Shown one piece after another: positions 52,457 through 60,840 of a stretch of 64,000 bases of DNA. The notes beneath the pieces are model-generated. The model saw only the letters and a program-made list of their open reading frames with translations, had not been told where the DNA came from and made no database searches. How positions within the stretch are numbered: the stretch's first letter is position 1; each line of letters opens with the position of its first letter. The position numbers were made by a program, and so were the translations under genes. The DNA is from Ruegeria arenilitoris (GTDB lineage: Bacteria > Pseudomonadota > Alphaproteobacteria > Rhodobacterales > Rhodobacteraceae), in the NCBI RefSeq assembly GCF_013030265.1, contig NZ_WPZQ01000015.1:1-64000 (forward strand). Reading direction: 5' to 3'.

Positions 52457-53695
52457 TCACGGGGAAGTGCGCACGACCCCATCAGCAATCCATTGATCAA
52501 AAATTGCCAGTGCCTGTTCAGCAAATGCCGCATCATTGATGTGACAATCCAGCTCGACCCTTGAGACATTTTCCGGACAGGTCTTCCGAAGCTCTTGCAT
52601 GAACACCTCCAGACCTTCGGGGTCGTTCAGATCTTCACCGGGGCGGTCCCACTCACCGCATCCACCCAAAGGCATTATCAGAGTCGTTGGAGCCTGTGAT
52701 TTCGCCATCTGCACGGAATGTGCCTGCGCCACGGCACGGCGTTCTTCGTTGTTCAGAACGATCGATCGGATCAACCGGTTGTGATCATGACGTGGGTGAT
52801 TGACCCATTTCTCGGGCAGATCGTCCCAGCCGACGATATCAACCAGATCATAACAGCCGGGTGCCACGATCTGCGGGGTGCCTGCCAGTCCCGCATTCGT
52901 CAAACGATCCGCCCCGGCTGAAATACGGGATCTGTGTATATGATTGCCCAGTTCTTGCGTACAGAAATCCATCACACAGGCGAATGCACCCTGGGCCGCT
53001 AGGCTCTCAAACGCGCGACCGCCCATGCCTGTGGCATGAAACACCGCTACTTCAAAACCCCGCGCCTCAAGAGCAGGCTTCAGTGGCACCATGTATTTCA
53101 GGGCAGATTTGCCCAGCGATGTCATGCCGATAAGCGGTTTGTTACTTTGCGGTCTTTCTACAGCTCGCGCCGCACCCAACACCGCACCAGCCGCTTGAGA
53201 CAGCGAAGATTTACACACCGAGTTCAACCCGTAGAGCCCCCCGGCCCACAGGATCATTTGCACGTCAGCCACCAGACGTGCGGGTGGCATCAACGGGGAG
53301 AACGAGACGGTGGAGACAATGAATTTCGGCACTCCCAACGGCAGCGCTGCAGTAGCATCAAGCGCAAGGTCGGTACCCATGGAGCCACCCAGTATGATGA
53401 TCCCGTGAAACCGACCCTCATCATACAGACGCGCAACCAATGCAGCGCATCCGCGCGCCATGATCTGCATTGCAGTGTTTTCGTCACCCGAAGCAATTGC
53501 TTCGGCAATCGATGATCCACCTTCTTCGGCGACATCATGTTTGGAATAGTCGGTGGGCGCAGACGGATCACCCAACACGCTCACATCCATGGACAAAACC
53601 TGCCCGCCCTGCCCCCGGATGCAATCTGCAAGATAGTTCAGCTCATCATCCTTGGTGTCATATGTACCGACAATCAGGATTGTCTTGTCGCTCAT
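52457..53695 (-). CDS. Tm-1-like ATP-binding protein (UPF0261)
   Basis: A 412-residue protein of the UPF0261/Tm-1-like family. It opens ILIVGTYDTKDDELNYLADCI, followed by GIIILGGSMGTDLALDA and the phosphate-rich GAVLGAARAVER segment. The C-terminal part has VELDCHINDAAFAEQAL. The plant member Tm-1 binds a viral replication protein; bacterial members are often beside catabolic and transport genes and bind ATP, function unknown. Here it lies at the end of a minus-strand set with an aldehyde dehydrogenase and TctABC. Confidence 0.85.
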   Translation of the reverse strand: MSDKTILIVGTYDTKDDELNYLADCIRGQGGQVLSMDVSVLGDPSAPTDYSKHDVAEEGGSSIAEAIASGDENTAMQIMARGCAALVARLYDEGRFHGIIILGGSMGTDLALDATAALPLGVPKFIVSTVSFSPLMPPARLVADVQMILWAGGLYGLNSVCKSSLSQAAGAVLGAARAVERPQSNKPLIGMTSLGKSALKYMVPLKPALEARGFEVAVFHATGMGGRAFESLAAQGAFACVMDFCTQELGNHIHRSRISAGADRLTNAGLAGTPQIVAPGCYDLVDIVGWDDLPEKWVNHPRHDHNRLIRSIVLNNEERRAVAQAHSVQMAKSQAPTTLIMPLGGCGEWDRPGEDLNDPEGLEVFMQELRKTCPENVSRVELDCHINDAAFAEQALAIFDQWIADGVVRTSP

Positions 53696-53719
53696 GTGTT
53701 CCTCCCTGCCCGATCTTTG

Positions 53720-55210
53720 TCAGAGCTGTATCCACGCCGATTTCAGATCGACGTATTTATGCAATGCGTGAAGGCTCTTGTCGTGACCATTGCCGGACTG
53801 CCCCACACCACCCAGAGGTACCGTGCCATCCGAGCCGCCATAGGTGTTCACATGCACAACACCAGCGCGAATGGACCGGATCATGCGATGCGCCCGGCTC
53901 AGGTCCGAGGTCCAGAGCCCCGACGCCAACCCGTAGACAGTGGAGTTCGCCAGATCGGCGGCCTGTTCCTCGGTATCAAACGGGGTCACCGCCAGCACGG
54001 GGCCGAATACTTCTTGCTGGTTCAGGGTGTCGTTTCGGCCGACATTCGTCATCACCGTCGGCTCCATATAAAACCCGCCGGTCTCTTCGAGAATGCGTTT
54101 ACCGCCAAGCGCCAGATCAGCGCCCTCGGCCAGTGCTTTATCAACGAATCCAAGATCCTGCTCCAGCTGCACCTTGGAGTGTACTGCGCCCACATCCGAT
54201 GACAGATCCAGAGGATCACCAACTGTCAGCTTACGCGCATGACGGATCAGCGCATCGACAAATTGATCATGGATCGAACGCTCAACCACCAGCCGTGACC
54301 CGGCTACACACACCTGCCCCGAGTTGCGGAATATACCGTTCGCCGACACTTTAGCAGCGTGATCCAAATCTTTGACGTCGGCAAACACGATGTTTGGGGA
54401 TTTTCCGCCCAGTTCCAGATAGCACCGCTTAAGGTTCGAGCGGGCCGAATACTCCAACAGACGGCGACCCACGCCACCCGATCCGGTAAAGACCAAAACA
54501 TCCACTTCCATCGACAGGCCAATGGCTTCGCCAACCACCGAACCTTTGCCAGTTACGACGTTGAACACACCCTCGGGGACGCCAGCCTCAATGGCCAGTT
54601 CTGCCAGTCTCAGAATAGAGAGCGAGGCGCTTTCGGCGGGTTTCACAACAATAGAATTACCGGTAGCCAGCGCTGGCGCGATCTTCCACGCGCCGATCAT
54701 CAGCGGAAAGTTCCACGGCAGGATCGCGCCCACAACGCCCACCGGTTCGTGATGGACTAGGCCCAGAACATTCTCTGCCGTTGGTGCGACCTCGCCATAA
54801 ACCTTATCGATCGCCTCGGCATAATAGCGGAAGGTTCCTGCAGCCGAGCCGCTTTCCGCCTTGAAGGCCATGCCGATCTCGGTGCCATTGTCACGCACAC
54901 CCTGTACAGCAAGCGCCAACGCTTCGCGTTCGATCAGTTCGGCCAGACGCAGCAGCACCTTTTTCCGGGCAGCAGGTGGCTGGCCGGCCCAGACGCGCCT
55001 GTCGAAAGCGCGGCGGGCGGCAGTGACTGCACGATTGACATCTTCTGCACCACCGGCGGCCAGCGTCGTGATCACCTGCCCGTCAATGGGCGAGATGACA
55101 TCAAGGCGAGCGCCGTTTGCGGCATCGGTCATCTGGCCGTCGATGAAATGGCCTTTGGGGGGGATGACCTCAGCGCGTAGTGCGTTCAAGTCGGTCTGCG
55201 TCATCGCCAT
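53720..55210 (-). CDS. Aldehyde dehydrogenase
   Basis: A 496-residue NAD(P)-dependent aldehyde dehydrogenase. PWNFPLMIGAWKIAPALATGN is the cofactor segment, LELGGKSPNIVF holds the general base Glu, and GQVCVAGSRL holds the catalytic Cys. It resembles PuuC and betaine-aldehyde-type enzymes of polyamine and amino-aldehyde catabolism. The start (AAGGA upstream) lies inside the end of tctA, a 41-base overlap, showing a tightly packed operon. With the omega-aminotransferase nearby, amino-aldehyde oxidation is a good guess. Confidence 0.92.
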   Translation of the reverse strand: MAMTQTDLNALRAEVIPPKGHFIDGQMTDAANGARLDVISPIDGQVITTLAAGGAEDVNRAVTAARRAFDRRVWAGQPPAARKKVLLRLAELIEREALALAVQGVRDNGTEIGMAFKAESGSAAGTFRYYAEAIDKVYGEVAPTAENVLGLVHHEPVGVVGAILPWNFPLMIGAWKIAPALATGNSIVVKPAESASLSILRLAELAIEAGVPEGVFNVVTGKGSVVGEAIGLSMEVDVLVFTGSGGVGRRLLEYSARSNLKRCYLELGGKSPNIVFADVKDLDHAAKVSANGIFRNSGQVCVAGSRLVVERSIHDQFVDALIRHARKLTVGDPLDLSSDVGAVHSKVQLEQDLGFVDKALAEGADLALGGKRILEETGGFYMEPTVMTNVGRNDTLNQQEVFGPVLAVTPFDTEEQAADLANSTVYGLASGLWTSDLSRAHRMIRSIRAGVVHVNTYGGSDGTVPLGGVGQSGNGHDKSLHALHKYVDLKSAWIQL

Positions 55211-56693
55211 CAGACTGGTTCCTTTTTCGGTGTTCGATAACCAGCACCCGGACGTGGATAATCAGAACCGCCACGATAATGCTGAAGATGATGAATGAGA
55301 TCGGTCGGTCGATCATGTCGAGTGGCGTTTTCAGCCGTGGCATCGCGGTACGCAGCTTGGTCTCCATGATGCCACCCAGAACCATACCCAGAATGATCGG
55401 CACAATCGGCAGGTTCAGACGCTTGAGGATCAGGCCCAGAACCCCAAACGCCGAGGCAATCACACAGTCGGTGAACGAGTTACGCAGGGAGTACACGCCG
55501 ACAAAGCTAAGCGTCAGAATCAACACGCCCAGGAACCGTGTCGGGATCTGCACCACCTTGAGCAGCTTGTTGGTCGACACCATCAAGAAGCCCAGCACCA
55601 ATACGTTCAGCACCAGAAGTGCGATATAGATCGCGACAACAAAGTCCATCTGCTGCTCGAATAGCTGCGGACCCGGTAGAACGTTGTGCACATAGAACAC
55701 CGACAACATCATCGCCGTCAGCGCCTCGCCGGGAATACCAAGCGCCAGCAGCGGGATCATCGCAGCGGCAGGCACGGCGTTGTTTGCTGTTTCCGAAGCC
55801 ACCAGACCTTCCGGAGAGCCTTTTCCAAACAGTTCGGGTTTTTTCGAGGTTTTCTGCGCGTAGGTATAGGACAGGAACTGAGCGGTGAATTCGCCCACGC
55901 CGGGGATCATGCCCATCAGCACCCCAAAGCTAGCCGAGACAGAGGCCACACGTTTGTGCCCCAACAGCTCTTTCACACCGCCAAACAGATTGCCCTCAAC
56001 CTTGGCGGCATCGGGTGCGTGGTCACGTTCAAGCAACAACAGGAACGCCTGGCTGAGAGCGAAGAGCCCTAGAACCACAACGATGACGTTCATGCCTGAG
56101 CTCAGCCAGCTCTGCCCAAAGGTAAAGCGCTGAGAGTAGTTCACGGGCTCAAGACCGATGGTCGCCAGAAGAATGCCGAAACAGGCCATCATGCCGGCAG
56201 CCATGATCTGCCCTCGGTGGGCCAGCACGACAAGGATGATACCTAGAAGCGCCGCCAGAAAGATCTCTCGACTGCCGAAATGTGGGGCGACCTTGGCAAG
56301 CAGTGGCGCCATCAGGATCAGCACGACGACCGAGAAGATGCCGCCGAAGAAGGACGAGAAATAGGCCAGTGACAAGGCTCGCCGTCCGTCCCCCGCCTTG
56401 GTCATAGGATAACCGTCATAGGTGGTCAGGGCATTCACCGCCGTTCCCGGAGTATTAACCAGAATGGCTGGGATCGCGCCCCCAAAGGCTGAGGAGCCAT
56501 AGATACCCAACAGAATGATCAGACCCACGATCGGGTCGAGTGAAAACGTAGCAGGCAACAGGATCGCAATGGCCACCGCAGGGCCAACGCCGGGGATCGA
56601 ACCAATGATGACACCGCCGAAGGAGCCGATCATCAGCGCAATGATCACATCCCAACGGGCCAGAATCTCGAGGCTTGAGAGAAAGATGTCCAT
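55170..56693 (-). CDS. tctA: Tripartite tricarboxylate transporter large permease
   Basis: A 507-residue TctA-family permease with about eleven to twelve hydrophobic helices. It starts with GSFGGVIIGSIPGVGPAVAIAILLP, then GAIPAILVNTPGTAVNALTTYDGYP, both TctA signatures. A second repeat-like segment reads GVLMGMIPGVGEFTAQF, then NNAVPAAAMIPLLALGIPGEALTAMM. It imports an organic acid with TctB and TctC using the ion gradient. The substrate could be a di- or tricarboxylate or a related anion. Confidence 0.95.
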   Translation of the reverse strand: MDIFLSSLEILARWDVIIALMIGSFGGVIIGSIPGVGPAVAIAILLPATFSLDPIVGLIILLGIYGSSAFGGAIPAILVNTPGTAVNALTTYDGYPMTKAGDGRRALSLAYFSSFFGGIFSVVVLILMAPLLAKVAPHFGSREIFLAALLGIILVVLAHRGQIMAAGMMACFGILLATIGLEPVNYSQRFTFGQSWLSSGMNVIVVVLGLFALSQAFLLLLERDHAPDAAKVEGNLFGGVKELLGHKRVASVSASFGVLMGMIPGVGEFTAQFLSYTYAQKTSKKPELFGKGSPEGLVASETANNAVPAAAMIPLLALGIPGEALTAMMLSVFYVHNVLPGPQLFEQQMDFVVAIYIALLVLNVLVLGFLMVSTNKLLKVVQIPTRFLGVLILTLSFVGVYSLRNSFTDCVIASAFGVLGLILKRLNLPIVPIILGMVLGGIMETKLRTAMPRLKTPLDMIDRPISFIIFSIIVAVLIIHVRVLVIEHRKRNQSDGDDADRLERTTR

Positions 56694-56700
56694 GTCGGCC

Positions 56701-57240
56701 TCACATATAGGTCAGCATGAAGGCACGAATGCCATCGGGGAGGTGCTCGTAGATGGCACCACCGGGGATCTTCACCTGAAGCAGGCCCCTGAAAAGGATG
56801 ACGATGAACAGACCGGACCCGGCCGCCGCCAACAGCATCTTGCCGTCGCGATACCCAACACGCAGAGCCAGCAGCACCGAAAACACCAGTGTGGTCGGCA
56901 GATAGCCGGTGATTGGTACGAGATAAACGTAGATCAGGAACCACGCCACGTATTCGAGTGACCGAGCCCAGAACCACATTTCCTTCAGACGACCGTAGAT
57001 ACGCGGAGACCACAACGATCCAATAAGGTGCAAGGTACCAAAGAGGACCATGCCGCCGACCGCGACTGCGGGCCAGAACCGGGGCTGCACAAACAGCGAC
57101 TTGCGCGCCACCCATTTGGTCTGGTCACCCAGCTGCGTCAACAACGCCACCGAGAACACCAGAAAGAATATTGCGAAAACCAGATCCCCCGGTTTGCGGT
57201 ATCGCTGAAACAACTGCTGAAGCGTCTTTGTCCTGACCAT
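56701..57240 (-). CDS. tctB: Tripartite tricarboxylate transporter small permease
   Basis: A 179-residue TctB-family protein with four hydrophobic helices (about 17-35, 54-71, 93-120 and 140-160 by eye). TctB is small and poorly conserved, so the call rests on helix pattern and on its place between tctA (7-base gap) and tctC (71-base gap). Confidence 0.85.
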   Translation of the reverse strand: MVRTKTLQQLFQRYRKPGDLVFAIFFLVFSVALLTQLGDQTKWVARKSLFVQPRFWPAVAVGGMVLFGTLHLIGSLWSPRIYGRLKEMWFWARSLEYVAWFLIYVYLVPITGYLPTTLVFSVLLALRVGYRDGKMLLAAAGSGLFIVILFRGLLQVKIPGGAIYEHLPDGIRAFMLTYM

Positions 57241-57311
57241 GTACCTTCTCGCGCGCCGAAGATGTAAATTGGGCGCCGTATTATCCCGGCGCCCGCTTTG
57301 CCTTGACCAGG

Positions 57312-58259
57312 TTACTCGCCCAGAAGCTTTTCAATGGCAGCGAACGAGTCTTTGTCGCTCTGGATCTGGGCGTTGGACGCTTCGGCATCCTGCCAGTAAA
57401 TCAGCGCACCAGTTCGTTCGGCCAGTTCGCTGGCCTCATCCGACTGCAGCGCCTTTTGCGCCACCGCGATGATCTTTTCACGTACATCTGCAGGCGTATC
57501 CTTGTGAACGAACAACCCGTTCCAAAGCGCCAGCTGCAGCGACGGATCGATTTCGGAAACGGTGGGGACATCCGGCGTTTGGCTGGTGCGCTCACCACCA
57601 ATCGATGCGAGGATCACTACATCGTCCTGGCATGCACTGATTTGCTGAATGGTCGTGTTGATCACGTCTACATCGCCCGACGCCAGAACGTTACAGTCAA
57701 CGTTATCGAACGCCGTTTCAGCCGCGAAATCAAAGCCCATGTTCTTGGCCAGCGCAAAAGTCACCTTGGTGGGCGGCAGGAAAGAACCGAAGTGGCCCAG
57801 CGTTACTTCGTTGTCTTTGGCATAGGCCGCCAGCTCTTCCATGCTGGAATAGTTGTCGTTTTTGGATGCCGCGATCACGAACGGATAGGTCAGAAAAATA
57901 CCCAGCGGGTCAAACGGGTTCGGGTTGAGTTCGGGAATGCCGATATCCGGCCCGATGACCGGAACACCGATCACGAAGGAACCCACGGTGTACCCGTCCG
58001 CTGGCGCGGTCGCCACCGAAACGGCACCCGGGAAGGGGCCGCCGCCACCGCCGGGTTTGTTCACCACGGCTGCCGGGACACCATAGGTTTCCTGAAACTC
58101 CTCAGCGATCAGGCGGGTCAGTACATCCTCAAGATCACCCGGTGGCCACGGCACAACAAACGACACTGGCTTTTCAGGATATTCAGCCGCGACAGGCCCT
58201 GCGATCAGGGCCGATGCGCCCATGACGGCCAGCGCCACTTTTTGAGCGAATTTATTCAT
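57312..58259 (-). CDS. tctC: Tripartite tricarboxylate transporter substrate-binding protein
   Basis: A 315-residue TctC/Bug-type periplasmic binding protein. A Sec signal peptide covers about residues 1-25 (ALIAGPVAAEYPEKPV). The mature start YPEKPVSFVVPWPPGDLEDVL is the family signature with the substrate loop, and later NKPGGGGGPFPGA fits the second loop. It presents the solute to TctAB. It is first in the minus-strand operon, divergent from an IclR gene, with an operator-like palindrome between. Confidence 0.92.
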   Translation of the reverse strand: MNKFAQKVALAVMGASALIAGPVAAEYPEKPVSFVVPWPPGDLEDVLTRLIAEEFQETYGVPAAVVNKPGGGGGPFPGAVSVATAPADGYTVGSFVIGVPVIGPDIGIPELNPNPFDPLGIFLTYPFVIAASKNDNYSSMEELAAYAKDNEVTLGHFGSFLPPTKVTFALAKNMGFDFAAETAFDNVDCNVLASGDVDVINTTIQQISACQDDVVILASIGGERTSQTPDVPTVSEIDPSLQLALWNGLFVHKDTPADVREKIIAVAQKALQSDEASELAERTGALIYWQDAEASNAQIQSDKDSFAAIEKLLGE

Positions 58260-58295
58260 AAGTTCCTCCCGTTGATGGTATCGAGTACCTATTTT

Positions 58296-58314
58296 CGGTT
58301 ACAATAATGAACCG
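58296..58314. promoter_or_regulatory. Candidate IclR operator
   Basis: An inverted repeat CGGTT-N9-AACCG (58296-58314) lies between the divergent tctC and IclR genes, near the centre of the 150-base spacer. IclR-family regulators commonly bind such imperfect palindromes to control a divergent catabolic or transport operon. Confidence 0.45.
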
Positions 58315-58409
58315 CTTATTCTTATTAATAGTTGTCATAGTAATTAATTTATGTCAAGTAATGACCAAGAGATCGCGCATTCAGTCAGCAAGGGAGGCCG
58401 GCACAAGGC

Positions 58410-59201
58410 ATGGGAACGACGACCAAATCACTCAAGTTGCTGGATCATTTCTCGGCCGCACAGCCCGAGATCGGGCTGTCTTCGCTGGCCCGCCTGTCCA
58501 AACGCGACAAAGCCTCGGTCTATCGATCCCTGAACGAACTCGCCGAACTGGGTTTTGTCGAACAGAATCGACACACAAAACGGTACAGGCTGGGCCCGAC
58601 CGTTATCCGCCTTGCCAACGTGCGTGAGGCTACGGTTCCCATAAAAGATGCAGTCGCCGAGCCATTGGCGCAGCTGGTGTCAGCTGTTCGCGAAACGGCC
58701 CACGTTACTCTGCTGAACGGCACCGGGTTGATCGTCGCCGAATTCTGCCAGTCGCGCCACCACGGCACCCGGGTCGAGATTGAAACCGCTGATATCCTGC
58801 CTCTGCACGCAACGGCTTCGGGATGTGCGATCATGGCTTTTGCCGACCCCGGTCTGATTGACCGCGTATTATCTGCGCCTCTTCAATCGATCACGCAGAA
58901 CACGGTGACCGATCCCGCCCTGATCCGAAGCAAGGTGGACGACGCCCGACGCATCGGGTTCGGCCTGTCAGATGGTGAGTATGAATCTGATGTCTGCAGC
59001 ATGGCCGCTCCGATTTTTGACCCGAACAATGACTGCATCGGAGCGGTTTCGGTCGCCTGCCCTAAATCACGACTGGATACCGAACTGAAATTTCAGATTC
59101 GCGAAAACCTGAAACCTGCCGCACGTGCGATCTCATCGGCCTGCGGTGGCCAGGTTCCCCCTACCCTGGAGGAGATCTGGAAACTGAACGACCCGACCTG
59201 A
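58410..59201 (+). CDS. IclR-family regulator
   Basis: A 263-residue IclR regulator. The N-terminal winged helix holds LKLLDHFSAAQPEIGLSSLARLSKRDKASVYRSLNELAELGFV (seen in parts). The effector domain has TAHVTLLNGTGLIVAEF, LPLHATASGCAIMAF and the final GAVSVACPKSRL. It probably represses or activates tctCBA and the aldehyde dehydrogenase, which start on the other strand, and perhaps the aminotransferase downstream. AGGGAGG lies 12 bases before ATG 58410, a slightly long spacing. Confidence 0.9.
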   Translation: MGTTTKSLKLLDHFSAAQPEIGLSSLARLSKRDKASVYRSLNELAELGFVEQNRHTKRYRLGPTVIRLANVREATVPIKDAVAEPLAQLVSAVRETAHVTLLNGTGLIVAEFCQSRHHGTRVEIETADILPLHATASGCAIMAFADPGLIDRVLSAPLQSITQNTVTDPALIRSKVDDARRIGFGLSDGEYESDVCSMAAPIFDPNNDCIGAVSVACPKSRLDTELKFQIRENLKPAARAISSACGGQVPPTLEEIWKLNDPT

Positions 59202-59212
59202 AATGCTTGAAG

Positions 59213-59238
59213 CGCCCGTTCCGATGACCGGAAGGGCG
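59213..59238. terminator. Hairpin after the IclR gene
   Basis: An 11-base interrupted stem (CGCCC and TTCCG pairing with CGGAA and GGGCG, 59213-59238) with a 5-base loop, 12 bases after the IclR stop. It lacks a T tract, so it is a weak or Rho-assisted stop, before the aminotransferase start at 59339. Confidence 0.45.
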
Positions 59239-59338
59239 ATCAGGTGGGCGGGACAAAACTAATGCCTCCGGCGCCACGACCGCTGCCCGTGGTCAAGATC
59301 ACCTAAGACTACCCTGTTCTGAGCAAGGACATCTGAGC

Positions 59339-60691
59339 ATGAAAACCGAGAACTTTATCAAAGAACACAACGCCCGCCAGTTCTGGCAGCCCATGACCCA
59401 TCCCGCGGAGGCCCAGAAGAATCCTCCCAAAATCATCACTGGCGCGTCAGGCGTGCGCATCACGGATATCGACGGACATGAATCGCTCGACGCAGTCGGT
59501 GGTCTATGGAACGTCAATCTTGGCTATTCCAACGACGTCGTGAAGCAAGCCATAGCCACCCAGTTGGATGCCCTGCCCTACTATTCGACATTCCGTGGCA
59601 CCACCAACGATGCTTCGATCGAGCTGGCCTATGAACTGTGTGATTTCTTTCAACCCGAAGGCATCAAGCGGGTGTTTTTCACATCGGGCGGATCGGATTC
59701 TGTTGAAAGCGCCCTGCGTCTGGCGCGCCAATATCACAAGCTGCGCGGCGAGCCGGGCCGAACCAAGTACCTCTCGTTGAAAAAGGGGTATCACGGCACC
59801 CATACCGGCGGCGCGTCGGTCAATGGTAACAATAAATTCCGCACCGCATATGAACCGCTTCTGCCCGGCTGCTTCCACATCCCGGCCCCCTATACCTACC
59901 GCAACCCGTTCAACGAGACGGATCCTGCCAAACTGGCTCAACTCTGCGCCGCCGCTTTGGAAGATGAAATCAAGTTTCAGGATCCTTCGACGATTGCAGC
60001 CTTTATCATGGAACCGATCCTTGGTGCGGGCGGTGTAATCCCGCCGCATAAAAGCTTTATGCCCATGGTTCGCGAGATCTGCGACAAACACGGCATTCTG
60101 CTGATCTCGGACGAGGTCATCACCGCGTTTGGCCGAACAGGCGCTTGGTCAGGCGCCCGCCTTTGGGGTGTGCAACCCGACATGATGTCCACCGCCAAGG
60201 CCGTGACGAACGGGTATTTCCCGTTTGGCGCCGTGCTTATCGGAGAGAAGATGGCCGAAGTCTTCGAAAGCGACACCTCGGGCTTGGGTGCTATCAGTCA
60301 TGGCTACACCTATTCCGGCCACCCGGTTGGTGCCGCGGCTGCGATCGCTTGTCTGGCAGAAACCAAACGCATCGACGTGGCTTCAAACGCCGCGGCACGC
60401 GGGGCCCAGTTGTTCGCCGGCCTCAAAGAGCTAAAGGCCAAGCATCAGGCAATAGGTGATGTACGCGGTGGGCATGGCCTGATGGCCGCGGTTGAAACCG
60501 TATCAGATCCGGCAGCAAAAACACCCGCCTCGGGTGGCACAATGGCCAGAGTTTTTGACGTCGCTTATGAAAACAACGTGATGTTGCGGATATCGGGCAA
60601 CAACATCATCCTGTCGCCGCCACTGATCATCTCGGAACAGGACGTGTCGGACATCTTGTCGGCAATTGATGCAGGATTCGCGGCACTCTGA
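59339..60691 (+). CDS. Class III omega-aminotransferase
   Basis: A 450-residue PLP-dependent class III aminotransferase of the omega-amino acid/polyamine type. The N-terminus has RQFWQPMTHPAEAQKNPP and VGGLWNVNLGYS. SGGSDSVESALRLARQYH binds the cofactor phosphate. The PLP Lys is K287 in STAKAVTNGYFP, and GYTYSGHPVGAAAAIA closes the second site. It transfers an amino group from a terminal amine or beta-alanine-like substrate to pyruvate or 2-oxoglutarate. With the aldehyde dehydrogenase and TctABC it suggests use of an amine-bearing organic acid. Confidence 0.92.
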   Translation: MKTENFIKEHNARQFWQPMTHPAEAQKNPPKIITGASGVRITDIDGHESLDAVGGLWNVNLGYSNDVVKQAIATQLDALPYYSTFRGTTNDASIELAYELCDFFQPEGIKRVFFTSGGSDSVESALRLARQYHKLRGEPGRTKYLSLKKGYHGTHTGGASVNGNNKFRTAYEPLLPGCFHIPAPYTYRNPFNETDPAKLAQLCAAALEDEIKFQDPSTIAAFIMEPILGAGGVIPPHKSFMPMVREICDKHGILLISDEVITAFGRTGAWSGARLWGVQPDMMSTAKAVTNGYFPFGAVLIGEKMAEVFESDTSGLGAISHGYTYSGHPVGAAAAIACLAETKRIDVASNAAARGAQLFAGLKELKAKHQAIGDVRGGHGLMAAVETVSDPAAKTPASGGTMARVFDVAYENNVMLRISGNNIILSPPLIISEQDVSDILSAIDAGFAAL

Positions 60692-60840
60692 TCAGCGGAA
60701 AACAACTCCGATGAATGCCTATAAGCTGGGCAAGATCGATGCCCGGCTTGTTGGTGTTTAACCCCATACCAGCGCCACCAATCGGCGTGTCAAACCGATG
60801 GCCTTAAGCAAGTACAAGAGCGTGGCTGATGGCAAGCTGG

